The notes: generated by a model not told the origin, from the letters alone. A stretch of 64,000 bases of DNA from Coemansia sp. RSA 487 (GCA_027577595.1 JANBRJ010000024.1:1-64000); one strand, 5' to 3'. Positions 30,368 through 41,887 are shown, counted from the stretch's first letter. Program-made: numbers and translations.

Positions 30368-31305
<938 letters not shown>

Positions 31306-31643
31306 CCGAGCCCTCCCATCAACTTTGTTTCATTCTGTGTGCTTTATTTCTGTCCTGTATCTTTTCTCTCATGGGCTTGTTGAGATGCCCTTTCTACTCC
31401 TTTGGATAACTATAGATCCTCCTTTCTTTCACCAGCATTTTCTAAATAAATTTCGCAACTTTCGGATATCCCCAAGCGTCATGTGGTTTCAATCCCACAA
31501 CTTTTCTATACCAATGAGCGTATATATTCAATTCTGGATTTTTCTTTTCAGAGCTAGCAACCAAAAGCGGTGACAAATTCTTTTATTCTATTCCTTGGCT
31601 GTAACGTCAATCTCAGCATTCTATTATTTTCCCGTTCTGAATA
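31306..31643. other. Intergenic spacer, Rab to SF3A1
   Basis: About 338 bp, T-rich, between two genes of the same strand. It contains the Rab 3' flank and the SF3A1 promoter; nothing else is seen. Confidence 0.45.
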
Positions 31644-33275
31644 ATGGCAGATACCCAGGGCACCAGCACATCTGTTGCAGCGGCTGCAACAGATGTAATC
31701 TACCCACCGCAGGACATCAAAACAATAGTTGACAAAACCGCAGAGCATGTCGCAAAGTCAGGCGAGGCATTCCAGCAACTGATTCGGGACAAGTACCAAG
31801 GCAACGTCCGGTTTTCCTTCATCTACCCGAACGACCCGTACTTTGCGTACTACGACATGATGGTCAGCAAATTCCGGTCAGGAAGCTCCTCCAATGACGA
31901 CGACGACGATAATAAGGATGCTGCTTCTGCGCTCAATTTAGCAGCTTCCCTGAATGCCACAGACCCAACGGATGTGGACCAGAATGCTCCAGAGGTTCCG
32001 GAACAGCCGGAAAACACAAAGTTCATCAATGCAATGCCCGCGATATCGGCGCAGGACATGGATGTGATCAAATTGACCGCCCAGTTTGTTGCTTGCAACG
32101 GCCGATCATTCATGACCTCGCTAGCACAGCGGGAGCAGGCAAACTACCAGTTTGATTTCCTACTGCCCACGCATTCGCTCTTTGGATACTTTCGCAAGCT
32201 AGTAGAGCAATACACCATGGTTTACAATCGATCAGAGGAGCTGACTTCCCGACTCACCAGCGATATCGACGACAAGTTTCAGATTCTGGAGCGAGTTGAC
32301 AAGAAGATGAAGTGGGAAGCATACGAAGCCAAGCAGAAAAAGAAAAAGGAAGAGGAAATTGAAAAGGAAAGGACAGCTTTCTTGTCTATCGATTGGCATG
32401 ATTTTGTTGTTGTCGGAACCGTTGAATTTGTCGAAGAGGACGCATACATTGATCTGCCTGCGCCTTTGCGTCTCCAGGACCTCAAGTCAATGTCGCTTGA
32501 GCAAAAGCGCAAGACCGTTGCTGGTGACAGCACTGCTGGTGCTGGTTCGTCTATGGCGCAAGTAGAAGCTACCCAGCCAGCACCAGAGATTCGGCATGTT
32601 GGTTCTACAAAGCCTACATATGGCGCTGATGAGGAAGAGGACAACGATGTCGATATGGAGGTCGAGATGGACGAGGACGACGATGAGGATGTTGACGAAG
32701 AGATCGAGGCAGAGAAGAAGCCAGATGCCACGACCAAACCCGCAGCGCCGACACCTTTAGGAAATATGAAGGTCCGCAAAAACTATGTCCCTTCTTTGCG
32801 CAGCGGACCACAGGCACGCGAGGTCACGCTGCAGTGCCAGCTGTGCAAGCAAGAGATCCCAGCATCCGAGTTTGAGGAGCACATCCGTGTAGAGCTGATC
32901 GATCCTAAATGGAAGGAGCAGAAGCTCGTCTACGAACGCAAGATCCGCGACAGCAACCTTGTGCAGGAAGGCATGGATATTGCTAGGTACTTGAAGCAGA
33001 TGGCCGGCCATCGGACAGACATATTTGGAGCCGATGGTGAGAATACGCAAGAAGACCAGCAGCAGACGCATGATGCAGGAAGTAACAAGGTGTACTGGGA
33101 TGGTTACTCATCGACTGCCGGCCAGGCAACGAAGCGGGCCAAGGATAACATGTCTGAAGAAGAACGGACCGCCGCAAAGTACCGCAAGAAGGGCTTGGAT
33201 GATCCCAGAGACCCTTCATTGAAGATTGGGCCCCAGATGATACAAACGCGTGCTTCAGAGCGGCGCAAGAACTAG
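31644..33275 (+). CDS. Splicing factor 3A subunit 1 (SF3A1/Prp21/Sap114)
   Basis: The protein has 543 residues with two SURP (SWAP) modules: about 25-75 (IVDKTAEHVAKSGEAFQQLI, then FSFIYPNDPYFAYY) and about 130-180 (DVIKLTAQFVACNGRSFMTSL, then FDFLLPTHSLFGYF). A PRP21-like region follows (about 190-300, with the basic coiled segment KWEAYEAKQKKKKEEEIEKE and IDWHDFVVVGTVEF). An acidic stretch (EEEDNDVDMEVEMDEDDDEDVDEE, about 335-360) and a conserved VTLQCQLCKQEIPASEFEEHIRVELIDPKWKEQK region come next. SF3a is part of the U2 snRNP that reads the branch site. The ubiquitin-like domain at the C-terminus of animal SF3A1 is absent, as in yeast Prp21. No intron is needed. Confidence 0.93.
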   Translation: MADTQGTSTSVAAAATDVIYPPQDIKTIVDKTAEHVAKSGEAFQQLIRDKYQGNVRFSFIYPNDPYFAYYDMMVSKFRSGSSSNDDDDDNKDAASALNLAASLNATDPTDVDQNAPEVPEQPENTKFINAMPAISAQDMDVIKLTAQFVACNGRSFMTSLAQREQANYQFDFLLPTHSLFGYFRKLVEQYTMVYNRSEELTSRLTSDIDDKFQILERVDKKMKWEAYEAKQKKKKEEEIEKERTAFLSIDWHDFVVVGTVEFVEEDAYIDLPAPLRLQDLKSMSLEQKRKTVAGDSTAGAGSSMAQVEATQPAPEIRHVGSTKPTYGADEEEDNDVDMEVEMDEDDDEDVDEEIEAEKKPDATTKPAAPTPLGNMKVRKNYVPSLRSGPQAREVTLQCQLCKQEIPASEFEEHIRVELIDPKWKEQKLVYERKIRDSNLVQEGMDIARYLKQMAGHRTDIFGADGENTQEDQQQTHDAGSNKVYWDGYSSTAGQATKRAKDNMSEEERTAAKYRKKGLDDPRDPSLKIGPQMIQTRASERRKN

Positions 33276-33395
33276 TATATGTTTGTTTTCTTGGAAGGGG
33301 GGAGACTTGAGCCGTATGTATGGTTGATTTGCTTCTGTTGTGACAAAAATGAAGTAAAAGCTAGCAAGCAAGCGTGTATGAAAAAAAAAAACGTC

Positions 33396-34427
33396 TCATT
33401 TGGATCGCGATGACGAGCTCTTGGGATTTCCTTGACTTTTCTCGATGGCCGGTATTAACTCGCCCTTCTGCGCCATGCCACGCAGGAGCTGGTAGATCAA
33501 GGGAATAAAATTATGCTTCCTCAGCGAATTCTCGAACTTGTATCGGTCAAATTTGTCGCCCTCGACTGCGGCCCTGCTGATGAGGACCTCACGCTCATAG
33601 TTCAAGGCACCCAGCCGGGACTCGACAATGCTAGCTTCTTCGCGGGATTCTGTGACATCCTTCAGCTTCAGGGTCTCAAGACGAGCTGCGAGCCTCGAGA
33701 TATCGGCATCGACCGAGGTGATTCTCTCCGCAAGCTGTCTCCGTGGGTCGCTGGTGACGGCCATTAAGTTGAATCTGATCTCAGTTTGGCTGTATTCGTT
33801 TATTCGGTTCTGGATGACACCGCTGACGTCGGTCAGCCAGTCATTGGTGGCGCCGTGATCTATTGGCGCTGGTTTCAGTCCGTCCAGCTCGTACAGCCTG
33901 CCGTTCACAGGCACATAGCTGACAAAATGGAACACATCGTCGTCCTCTGTGGCAGGTCGGTGGATATCGTTAAGAAAGGCCTCGATCCGCTGGAACGAGT
34001 TGTGCACCTTGCGCAATTCATCGCAGTTGGTGAGCGCAAGCCCGCGCATATCGGGCGGCAAATCGATGGAGAACGATCGGAGGTTGCTCAGCGTCTCACC
34101 GATATCCAGGTCCTTTTCGCGATTCATCAGGATTGATAAGATGGCTTGCGTGGCACAGGCGTTTTGGATTATTTGTTGGGCAAAGTAGACGTTCTCTGGC
34201 TGCTGTTGTTCTTGCTGGTATGAGACTGAGGATCTTGTGCCTGTTGTCGGTTGCCATTTGAACAGGAATATCAGTCCGTATACTGGCTCCATTGCCCGAA
34301 GTGTCTCTGTATCTAGGCTGTACAGCTCTTCTACTTGCACATCTTTTACACCCATGTTCTGAATGAGCTCGGTAAACACACCTGGATCGCTTTCAATCAA
34401 GCACCAATTTCCATTGTCGCCGCTCAT
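33396..34427 (-). CDS. Ubiquitin C-terminal hydrolase of the UCH37/UCHL5 type
   Basis: The protein has 343 residues and is a C12-family deubiquitinase. The triad is complete: Cys91 in NACATQA, His166 in FHFVSYVP and Asp181 in LYELDGL, with the oxyanion Gln in FAQQIIQN. The N-terminus (WCLIESDPGVFTELIQNMGVKDVQVEELY) is typical. After the catalytic domain a coiled segment (ADISRLAARLETLKLKDV) leads to the C-terminal tail YKFENSLRKHNFIPLIYQLLRGMAQKGEL, the ULD/KEKE-like part that in UCH37 binds Rpn13 (proteasome) or NFRKB (INO80). S. pombe Uch2 is the likely counterpart. It is convergent with SF3A1, with 120 bp between stops. Confidence 0.94.
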   Translation of the reverse strand: MSGDNGNWCLIESDPGVFTELIQNMGVKDVQVEELYSLDTETLRAMEPVYGLIFLFKWQPTTGTRSSVSYQQEQQQPENVYFAQQIIQNACATQAILSILMNREKDLDIGETLSNLRSFSIDLPPDMRGLALTNCDELRKVHNSFQRIEAFLNDIHRPATEDDDVFHFVSYVPVNGRLYELDGLKPAPIDHGATNDWLTDVSGVIQNRINEYSQTEIRFNLMAVTSDPRRQLAERITSVDADISRLAARLETLKLKDVTESREEASIVESRLGALNYEREVLISRAAVEGDKFDRYKFENSLRKHNFIPLIYQLLRGMAQKGELIPAIEKSQGNPKSSSSRSK

Positions 34428-35089
34428 TTTTAAAGACCCGCCTAGTGATCTATTAGTGTAGTTTTCGTTTTGGAAAATTTATAATGAATGAAAATGCAAA
34501 GCAAGTAAAACGAAAATTTTAATAATAAAAAAGGTAAACAAGAACAAGCAAAAGAGAAGCTTGACCTGTGTTGTTTTGTTTTCGTGTTTTCATTTTTTTT
34601 TTTTTTTTTTTTTTTTTTGAATGAGTAGCTCAATTCTGAAGTTGCAGCTTGGCATGGTTAGCAAGCTATTGATCGTGATCGGCCAATGATCACAACACAG
34701 TTTAACAAGTATGATATGCAAGCAATATATACATATAACTTTTGAGAGAACGAGAATGTAGCTTGTTCATAAGCGTATCACAAGATGCAACTATCAAAGT
34801 AGACTTTCAGCCGTATTAGATAACTGTGCAAAGCGGAGCTCATACAAGGGCGATTCGGCGTGCATATAGGATAAACATTTTGTAAACAGGTAAAGCAATG
34901 CAATGACGGATGACATTTTAAAGCATGCCGAACATACCTTTAAACATTTAGCTTTGAGCTTTATATCGCCAACTATATCTTTTTGGCTTATTTTTTTTGC
35001 TCAATAAATGCACTTTAACTACAACTCCAAAGTATAATAATGAAAACGTACTCAAGCTTGCTTGAGCCCCGAAAATAATAATAATAATG

Positions 35090-35127
<38 letters not shown>

Positions 35128-35131
35128 CAAG
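34428..35131. repeat. Intergenic with T26 tract and (AAT)n microsatellite
   Basis: About 700 bp without coding signal. A run of 26 T lies at 34,593-34,618, next to the UCH37 promoter, and an (AAT/TAA)n microsatellite of about 18 units with one interruption (ATG for AAT) lies at 35,073-35,127, ending just after the stop codon of the next minus-strand gene. Both are slippage-prone simple repeats. Confidence 0.75.
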
Positions 35132-35635
35132 CTAAGCAGCGTTAATGGATCTGATAAATGGCTTGACATCATTTCTATAGCCATTCAGGTCCCTTTCGTG
35201 GACATAGAAGAGCAGGGTCTTTTCAAACAGTGTATGGCTTGTTCCCTCGAATGCCAGGTTTGATTGGTATTTCTGTTCAACAAACAGCATGTCATCGATG
35301 GTCTGGCTGTAGTCGCGCTCGGCAGCATCCTTGATGTCGTTATTGGTCCAGTTCTCGTCAACGAGCAGGTCAAAGTGCCCAAACCTGTTGTTCCATGTCT
35401 CATGGCGTCCAAAGTAAACATACACACGCACATATACTCTGCGCCGCTCGATTACGCGTATCACAGGCTCGGGCGAAGGCGCGCGCGGGCGCTGCTCTAT
35501 CACAGTTATGTGCTGCACTGGGCTGGGACGGTCAACTTGGATCCGACGCGGTCCACTGGGCCTGCGTGGCTCCGTTAGTTGCCCTCGGGCTCTAGCGCGC
35601 TCTTCCCAAACTGGCTCGGTGTATCTAACGTACAT
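35132..35635 (-). CDS. Hypothetical protein, family not recognised
   Basis: The ATG at 35635 gives 167 residues. The first half is Arg/Pro-rich (EERARARGQ, RRPSGPRRIQVDRPSP, EQRPRAPSPEPVIRVIERRR). The second half looks globular: YVRVYVYFGRHETWNNRFGHFDLLVDE, then DIKDAAERDYSQTIDDMLFVEQKY and HTLFEKTLLFYVHERDLNGYRNDVKPFIRSINAA. The codon bias and charged/hydrophobic pattern suggest a real gene. Just upstream (around 35,700 on the minus strand) a polypyrimidine run and TTGGCAG could be a 3' splice site, so a further 5' exon is possible; the frame is open back to that point. No function is proposed. Confidence 0.5.
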   Translation of the reverse strand: MYVRYTEPVWEERARARGQLTEPRRPSGPRRIQVDRPSPVQHITVIEQRPRAPSPEPVIRVIERRRVYVRVYVYFGRHETWNNRFGHFDLLVDENWTNNDIKDAAERDYSQTIDDMLFVEQKYQSNLAFEGTSHTLFEKTLLFYVHERDLNGYRNDVKPFIRSINAA

Positions 35636-36195
35636 TTCTGTCACTAATAGCGGGTAAGGGTAATAGTATTGCAAGTGGTGGACGGATATTCCAGTCGATA
35701 AACTGCCAACAAAAAAAAAGGTTGAGAGCAGAGACAAAATGCATTTGGAGGGCTTCGTTCATCTATTTGCCGTTTCCACATCCTTTCTCTTTTTGACTCT
35801 ACCAACCCTTGTGCAAAAAAAACAGAAGCAAAGATGCTTGAAGGCGTGACGTGTGCCCAGATATATATACTTTTTGCACAAAGGCGGTCTTTACGCTGGC
35901 CATGTGAGTTAGACATTGTGCGTAAGAGTTGGTGGAATGTTGGCTGGATTTGCTTTTGCTCATAAAGATAGCAGCTTCCAGCAAACGGAGGAGTCCATGT
36001 GTCCGCTTTCGAACTAAAGGTAAAGATTGCTGGGTTCACATGCCGTTTGCTCTCCACATGCTGTTAGGGAAAGACTAAAGTGAGCTTCAACGCTCTGTAG
36101 CTGCAGCTGAGAGAATTATATGGAAAATTACACTTTTAAGCCGGGCAAGAAAAAAGAGAGGGAAAAAGCACTATGGACAATTCACGTTGATCTAT
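35636..36195. other. Intergenic spacer
   Basis: About 560 bp between two minus-strand genes: the promoter of the hypothetical gene (or its missing first exon) and the 3' flank of the TFIIB-like gene. A TATATATAC run lies near 35,861. No firm exon was found. Confidence 0.4.
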
Positions 36196-38421
36196 TCACA
36201 GGTGGACATCCAACACGTCGCCAATCAGGGTTTGCAAGTGTGGAGCCAACAGACGGAAGACGCTGGTCAGCGTGGCGATAACCACGCTTGCAGCCCGGCA
36301 CACGTCGCGCTGGTCGCAGTCAATCGAGTGCTTGGACGCGCGCAGGTTCGGGATGTTTGGCAATGCAGTCGACGAGACCTGCGTGTCGGCCGGGACACTG
36401 AAGCCCATACTCTTAAGCGAGTGGCGGTGGTTGTAGCTCCAGATCACCAGCCACAGGCTCGCTGCGCTGATGCTGATCGGGCACTTGCCCTGCACAATCG
36501 CCATCTCGTCAGCACGGTCGTACACGCGCGTGGCTGCTGCAGCGATCCACGACGGGAGCTCCAGCACGGTGCACCACCGCTGCAGGAACTCCGACGGCTT
36601 GGCCCGCATTGTCGACGTGTACTCCTTGCCCAGCACCTGCTTCATCAGGTTATAGTACATTCCGATCTCGCGCTTCGTCACGTTGCCCGCAGCGCAGATT
36701 TCCGCAAACGTCCGCGGGTATCCGTTGTTGCGGCACAGGATAAACATCAGTGCTGCATGGATCGCGTGCCGCTTGCAGATCGGCTGCCGGTTCTGCACCT
36801 TCTTCATCACTTTGACCCTGTCGTACAGCTCTTGCGCTTCACTCCAGATTCCCTCGGGCACTTCGAGCTTCTGCCAATCAAACAGGGGCCGCTCGTCTTC
36901 GCGCGAAGACCCTGCCGCCGCCGTTCCGCCATCGGTGGTCTCAGCTGTTTTGCTACCTGGCTGTTCCTTTTCGGGCGTGGTTGAGCTTACTGTCGATGAC
37001 GCAGACGATGACTTTCTGCGGCTGGGTATCCGCCGTGCCTTTGGCCTGGCTATATTATCCTCAGCAAGCTGCTTATCCTTCGTGAGCGCGGGTAGGGCTG
37101 GCAGGGCCATGCACAGGGGCGCCGATGATACATTGCTTGAGTTACTGTTCAGGCTGTTTGAGCGCTGCGGCTCCTGAGCAAGCGAAAGGTCCGGCAACGG
37201 GCTGTCAATCACGGCCATGTCCTTTTTCTGAACACCACTGCTGGGCGTCTGGGGGGCGGCAGGCTCTTTCCAGGAATTGGCGGCATTTTCATCGATGCTA
37301 TCCACGCGCATGCGTTTACGAGGGCTTTGCAGCTCAGGCTGGGGGCTGGGCGTATATGTCACTGGGATGCTGAGGCGGTGCAGCTCGCTTGCTTTGCTAC
37401 TGCTGCTGCTGGTGCTGGTGCTGCTGGTACTGGTGCTACTAATGCTTGTGAGTGCTGGTGGTTTCATAGGTGGCAGGGTGATGCTAGGCGGCGCCATACG
37501 CGGCAGCGTCGGCATCGGTATCGGCATTGTCTGGATCATTGGCGATGTTGCCGAGCGTCTGGACGAGAGGGCCATTGGGACTGGTGGCAGCTGGCCAGGC
37601 GCCATGGCAGGTATCCGCGCAGTCGGTGCATGCGAGAAGAACCCATCGTAGACCAGTGACGACGGTGGGCCGGCAATCTCAGAGGTGGGGAGCGGGCGGA
37701 TAAAGTCGCCGGATCTGTCGATGCTCATTGCGCTATGGCCAATGATGGGCTGGCGCGGAACAAAGATCTGGGGCTCAGCAAGACCAGGAGACCGTTGCAT
37801 CGTCGTGCTGCGGGGCTGGTAGTTTTGCTTTCTGAGCCAGCGGGCTGCATTGTTGTGCTCGCTGGTTGTCCCGCTTTCATTGCTGTATCCGTAGCTGCAG
37901 TTTCTAGTACTGTGGTTGCTAGAGCTAGAGGCAGTGCCATGCGATGCGTCATTGTAAGCATGGGGCAATGGTATCGATGTGGGCGGCTGGGCCATCCGCT
38001 TTGCGGAAGGGCGAATTGTTGTTGCTGCTGTGTCAATGTGTACTTTTGGCGGGTCGCTCAGAGCTGCAAGGCAGTCTAGTCTGGACCCGCCAAGCACAGA
38101 GGGAGTGTGTGGTGGCGGCCCCAGCCCTGACTCCTGCTTCCACAGAGCCATCTCAAAGCATTCCTTATCATTGGAAGCGGGGAACTCGTGTGCTTTGGTA
38201 GGAATGTGCGCTGCTGTGCTGTTGGAGTCGCGTCTGGACGCCTGTTTATGAGCGGAAAACGAGAAACTCGTGCTTAGCGGCGGGAAGAACGACTGCTGCA
38301 ATGTAGACGTCGACAGGTTCTTGCGCAAGGGACCTGCCGGGGGATGTGTGGCCCCGTAGTTGTCTGTGGGCGGATTTAGCAGCGAGTCAACCTGTATTCT
38401 GCTTGAAGCGTCTTGGCTCAT
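36196..38421 (-). CDS. TFIIB-like cyclin-fold protein with long disordered N-terminus
   Basis: The ATG at 38421 (MSQDASSRIQ) gives 741 residues; an upstream frame to 38574 adds a hydrophobic head likely from leader DNA. Residues 1-510 are low complexity (Ser/Pro/Thr-rich, with basic nuclear-signal-like patches SPRKRMRVD and RIPSRRKSS). From 512 the fold appears: GIWSEAQELYDRVKVMKKVQ, then AIHAALMFILCRNNGYPRTFAEICAAG-NVTKREIGMYYNLMKQVL, which follows a TFIIB cyclin repeat (ACR-x-x-x-x-PRT-x-x-EIC-x-x-x-V-x-K-x-EIG). A second repeat (about 610-690, FLQRWCTVLELPSWI, ISISAASLWLVIWSY) is weaker. There is no zinc ribbon or B-reader, so it is neither canonical TFIIB nor Brf1. Function is unknown; a role in transcription is inferred. 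Confidence 0.7.
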   Translation of the reverse strand: MSQDASSRIQVDSLLNPPTDNYGATHPPAGPLRKNLSTSTLQQSFFPPLSTSFSFSAHKQASRRDSNSTAAHIPTKAHEFPASNDKECFEMALWKQESGLGPPPHTPSVLGGSRLDCLAALSDPPKVHIDTAATTIRPSAKRMAQPPTSIPLPHAYNDASHGTASSSSNHSTRNCSYGYSNESGTTSEHNNAARWLRKQNYQPRSTTMQRSPGLAEPQIFVPRQPIIGHSAMSIDRSGDFIRPLPTSEIAGPPSSLVYDGFFSHAPTARIPAMAPGQLPPVPMALSSRRSATSPMIQTMPIPMPTLPRMAPPSITLPPMKPPALTSISSTSTSSTSTSSSSSKASELHRLSIPVTYTPSPQPELQSPRKRMRVDSIDENAANSWKEPAAPQTPSSGVQKKDMAVIDSPLPDLSLAQEPQRSNSLNSNSSNVSSAPLCMALPALPALTKDKQLAEDNIARPKARRIPSRRKSSSASSTVSSTTPEKEQPGSKTAETTDGGTAAAGSSREDERPLFDWQKLEVPEGIWSEAQELYDRVKVMKKVQNRQPICKRHAIHAALMFILCRNNGYPRTFAEICAAGNVTKREIGMYYNLMKQVLGKEYTSTMRAKPSEFLQRWCTVLELPSWIAAAATRVYDRADEMAIVQGKCPISISAASLWLVIWSYNHRHSLKSMGFSVPADTQVSSTALPNIPNLRASKHSIDCDQRDVCRAASVVIATLTSVFRLLAPHLQTLIGDVLDVHL

Positions 38422-39639
38422 GGTTGCGGGGGCAAGCGAGCGTGGCTGCGCGTGCATGTGTGTATCTGTGTGTGTGTCGATGTATCTGTGTAAAGCAGAC
38501 AGCGAATAATATAACAATGGCGCGAAAAATATACAGGATAAATAAAAAAAAGGAAAGGCCACTCCAAGCAACAATCAAAAAAATAAAGAAAAATTCTTTC
38601 AACAAGCAAAGACAAGGGGAGGGAGTATTTATAGCAGAGAGATGAGGCAGCAGAAATACGAAACGAGATAGAGAAAAAGACACCAAAAAAGGGAAGAAAC
38701 CCAAGTCACTGATGATGATAAATGAACAAGTCGTGTTCAAGTGGACAGTCTCTTTTTCCGCAAATGTTTGACTGGAAGACGAAGAAGCGCCCCAGAGGTC
38801 GATGTCGCTTGTTCAGCCGAATAAAGCAATAAATAAGTAGGGGAAGCAAGGCCAGCGCGAAAAAAGGCCGGAATCTACCAAGTAAACGCAACAAAAAGCA
38901 AAGAAAAGCTACATCGTCCTCCTCATATAAATAAAGTAAAGATAAAAGTGAATTCAGTTAGAAATAAAAGTGCTTGAAATTCAGCATACATAGGCTGCCT
39001 GTTGGTCGAATTTAGGCAAAGTCTCTTGTGTGCCCATACTTCAAGGAAACAGTCATCTCTGCTATCCGCTTGTGCACATGGACAAAGAGTGGGAAAAAAG
39101 AATGGTGAGCTCGTTTTCCAGTGGAAAGGAAATGCATAAAGGAGGCAAGAAGGAAGAGCTTGGGTTGTTCCTAGCTGCCGAACAACACCCGCCTGTCTGC
39201 TTTGCTTCTTCTGCCCTGGCTTTCAAGGGATGTGTGCCATACCTGAGGCAAGGGGGGAGATATCTGTCGGTAGTTCGGTCGCAGAGCACCGGATTATACA
39301 GGAAAACCGTGATAAAGATAGGGTGTGGGGAAGAACCAGAGTGGTGGATATTTTTCGAGATTGTATTTGTACACACAAGAACAGATAAAGAAAAGAGGGG
39401 GAAGGGAAAGCAGACTTAAATACATTTTTCCTTTCGCACACGCAAAAGGCACAAAACGGCATGGGGGCAAAAGCACATGTGCCCCAAGCGCCATATTCTG
39501 CTTGGGTGCATTCAGCCTTGCGCCGCGCCGGGCGCTGGTTGGTTGCGGCTGCTCCGGCAGGCGTGGATTTGCGCCGCCTGCTGCAGGGAATCCCCTCCTG
39601 CCCAATGCCAGCGCCGATGATGCCATCCGATGGAGCAGC
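38422..39639. other. Intergenic region between two minus-strand genes
   Basis: About 1.2 kb, containing the TFIIB-like gene's promoter (a GTGTGTATCTGTGTGTGTG run near 38,458-38,478) and the 3' flank of GID4. A plus-strand frame at 39,030-39,419 has poor codon bias and no motif. No RNA gene was recognised. Confidence 0.45.
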
Positions 39640-41887
39640 TCAGCAGCACCCGGTTGCTGCAAACGCAAGGCAGCGTCCGCCGTTCTCGGCCTGCAGCGAC
39701 AGGCGCTGGTGCGGCTGCGTCGACGGGTCAAAGTACACGCCTACAATCAGATAAGAACAGCATAGCCCACAGACAAAGTTAGTACCACGCAGCTGGGAAG
39801 AAAGCACACCCACGCCCCACCGCCCCCTCTCACACACAAAGCCTCCTCCTCCAATGCTTACCTTCGATGCGGCCAGTCGACCGCTGCATGCAGATGTAGT
39901 AGAAGCCCTCGATGGACAGCCCCGTCTCGTTCTGCTGGACATTGACAAACGCCGTCTCCTTCCATCGCATGAACACATACTCCTCCAGCACGCGTGGCAT
40001 GCGCCGGCCCCACAGCCGCGCCGGCCAGCGCTGCAGGAACGTCTCAGGGTGGTCGCGCACAGACGCAAACAGCGACCAGTGCTGCTGGTCGTCGGCCGCC
40101 GAAGCGCGCCACTTGCCGGTGACCGGTGAGTGGTTGACAAAGTCGACAACCTCGCCCTCCCAGCTGGTCGTCACCGCCTTGGGCATCCACGGCACGTCGA
40201 TTGCCCGCATCAGCCCCGCAACGAGGCCGCGCTGCATGTCGACCGTCTGCACTACAACATCCACCTCCCACTGCTCGATGTCTGCAACCAGCATCGCACG
40301 CCTGCCGCCGCCGGCGCCACCGCCGCGCCGCGCCGGCGTGATCTTCTGCACGCCCCGGAACCGCATCCCCGGCCGCAGCAGCGCACAGCTCAGGTCCCTG
40401 ACACGGACCGTGTTCCTGGTCAGCCACTTGACCAGCCGCTCCTCTATCAGCGTCCGCGCACTGCTTGCCTGCCGCCCGCCCGCCGCCTGCTGCTGCTGCG
40501 CGGCGGCTCCTGTGTCGTCCGCTGCCGCCTCTGGCTTTTCTGCAGTCCGCATTGCATCTGTCGTTTCGGCTATCGCTGCCGTCAGCCAGCTCTGCTGCTG
40601 AGTGCTGCGTTGTGTCAGGCGGCTGCGGAAGAACTCCAGCTGCCGCCGCAGGTCCTCAACCTCAATGCTGGCCGAATGCTCAGAGTTCGCGTTCCTGCTC
40701 CAAGCAGGCGAGAAGCCGCGCATCTCACCGTCGGAGTCGTCGGAGTTGTTCCCAGACCCAAACGTGCGGTGCGCCCGGAGGACCTCGAGCATTGCGTACC
40801 GCTGTGTCTCCTCGAATGCCACAATTGCATTTCTCTGAACAGGCAATAGCGGCGCACCCGATTGCTGTTGACGAGATATCCAGTCGCTGTCGTCCTGCGC
40901 GGCTGGCTGGTTGTACCAGTAGCTGTCCACATCATTCGACGGGAAATGCTGATGCTGATGCTGATGCTGATGCTGATACTGGGAAGCAGACACGTGGTCG
41001 CTGGTAGTGGTGGTGTCCTGGGGTGTCAGCCGCCGCACTCCACCACTACCACCAGCAGACTCCACAGTGTTTGCAGTGTCCTCATGCTGGCCGCCATGCG
41101 TGGCACTGGGTAGCACATCTGCGCCCATGCGAAAGCGGATCCACCCGCTTGCTCCTCCTCCTGGCTGTGCTGCTGCGGAGCTGCTTGACACAACCGGTGT
41201 GGCTGGCGGCGACGCCGATGTGGATGCTGCCCACTGGCCCCGCTGCCTGCTCAGGAACCGCTGTTGCGTTGTCTGTGAGTACCGTTGCAGTGCACGCCGC
41301 GCCTCGGCCTCGCTACTACCATCATTGCTGTCGCTCCCTTGTGTGGTCTCTGTGCTCTGCGAAAGAAGCGGCAGCTGGCTGGTGGTGGTGGTGGCGGCGG
41401 CGGCGGTGGTGGTGGCGTCGGGACTGAAGACGCCAGAGTCCAAAAGCAGATCGGACTCTGACTCGGATTCAGGGACCCTGCGACGCGGCGGGGTTGGTGG
41501 AAGCATTATCATTTGAGTGTCCAGGTACTGGTCGATATCGTTGTACCCATCGTATCCATTGCTCTCCGAATCACTATCCGGAGCGGCTGCTGTTAGTGGT
41601 GTCAAAAGGGGTGGTGGTGTTCCACTGCTACTGCTATTGATTGTAGCTGGCACCTGGCGCGGACTGTTCCCCGCAAGATGCGCAAATACCCGTCGCCTGG
41701 CGGGTGCTGTCGCTGTCGTTGCTGTCCCCAGTCTATTTATATTGCCAGCATCCTCTGCTGTCGTTCTGCTATGTCTAAGATCGCTGATTGCTTCCGATGA
41801 CGATGTCAGTGGGACCAGTAACGGCGTCTGCTGGCGTATGTTCTGAGGAGTACGATGGATCCTCCGGTTCTCTGGACCAACACGCAT
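39640..41887 (-). CDS. GID4/Vid24, substrate receptor of the GID (CTLH) E3 ubiquitin ligase, two exons
   Basis: Exons are 39862-41887 and 39640-39740, joined by a 121-nt intron with GTAAGC donor and TTGTAG acceptor; the join turns RIEG into RIEGVYFDPSTQPHQRLSLQ, matching the end of GID4 (SIEGYYYHRSSEWYQSLNL). The product has 708 residues. The GID4 beta-barrel spans about 495-690: LRPGMRFRGVQK, VDVVVQTVDMQRGLVAGLMRAIDV, TTSWEGEVVDFVNHSPVTGKW, HWSLFASVRD, and the hallmark EYVFMRWKE and GFYYICMQRSTG. GID4 binds proteins with N-terminal proline, such as gluconeogenic enzymes, for degradation. The first 480 residues are disordered, rich in Ser/Thr/Ala/Gln, with QH repeats at about 40,948-40,978. 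Typical GID4s are about 300-360 residues. Confidence 0.92.

Noticed and set aside
35635-35737. Longer N-terminus for the unknown minus-strand protein
   Set aside because: The extended frame has no ATG and its 5' part looks like a splice acceptor, so the ATG at 35635 is used.
39030-39419. A 129-codon plus-strand frame between the TFIIB-like and GID4 genes
   Set aside because: No signal peptide, motif or codon bias; surrounded by AT-rich spacer.
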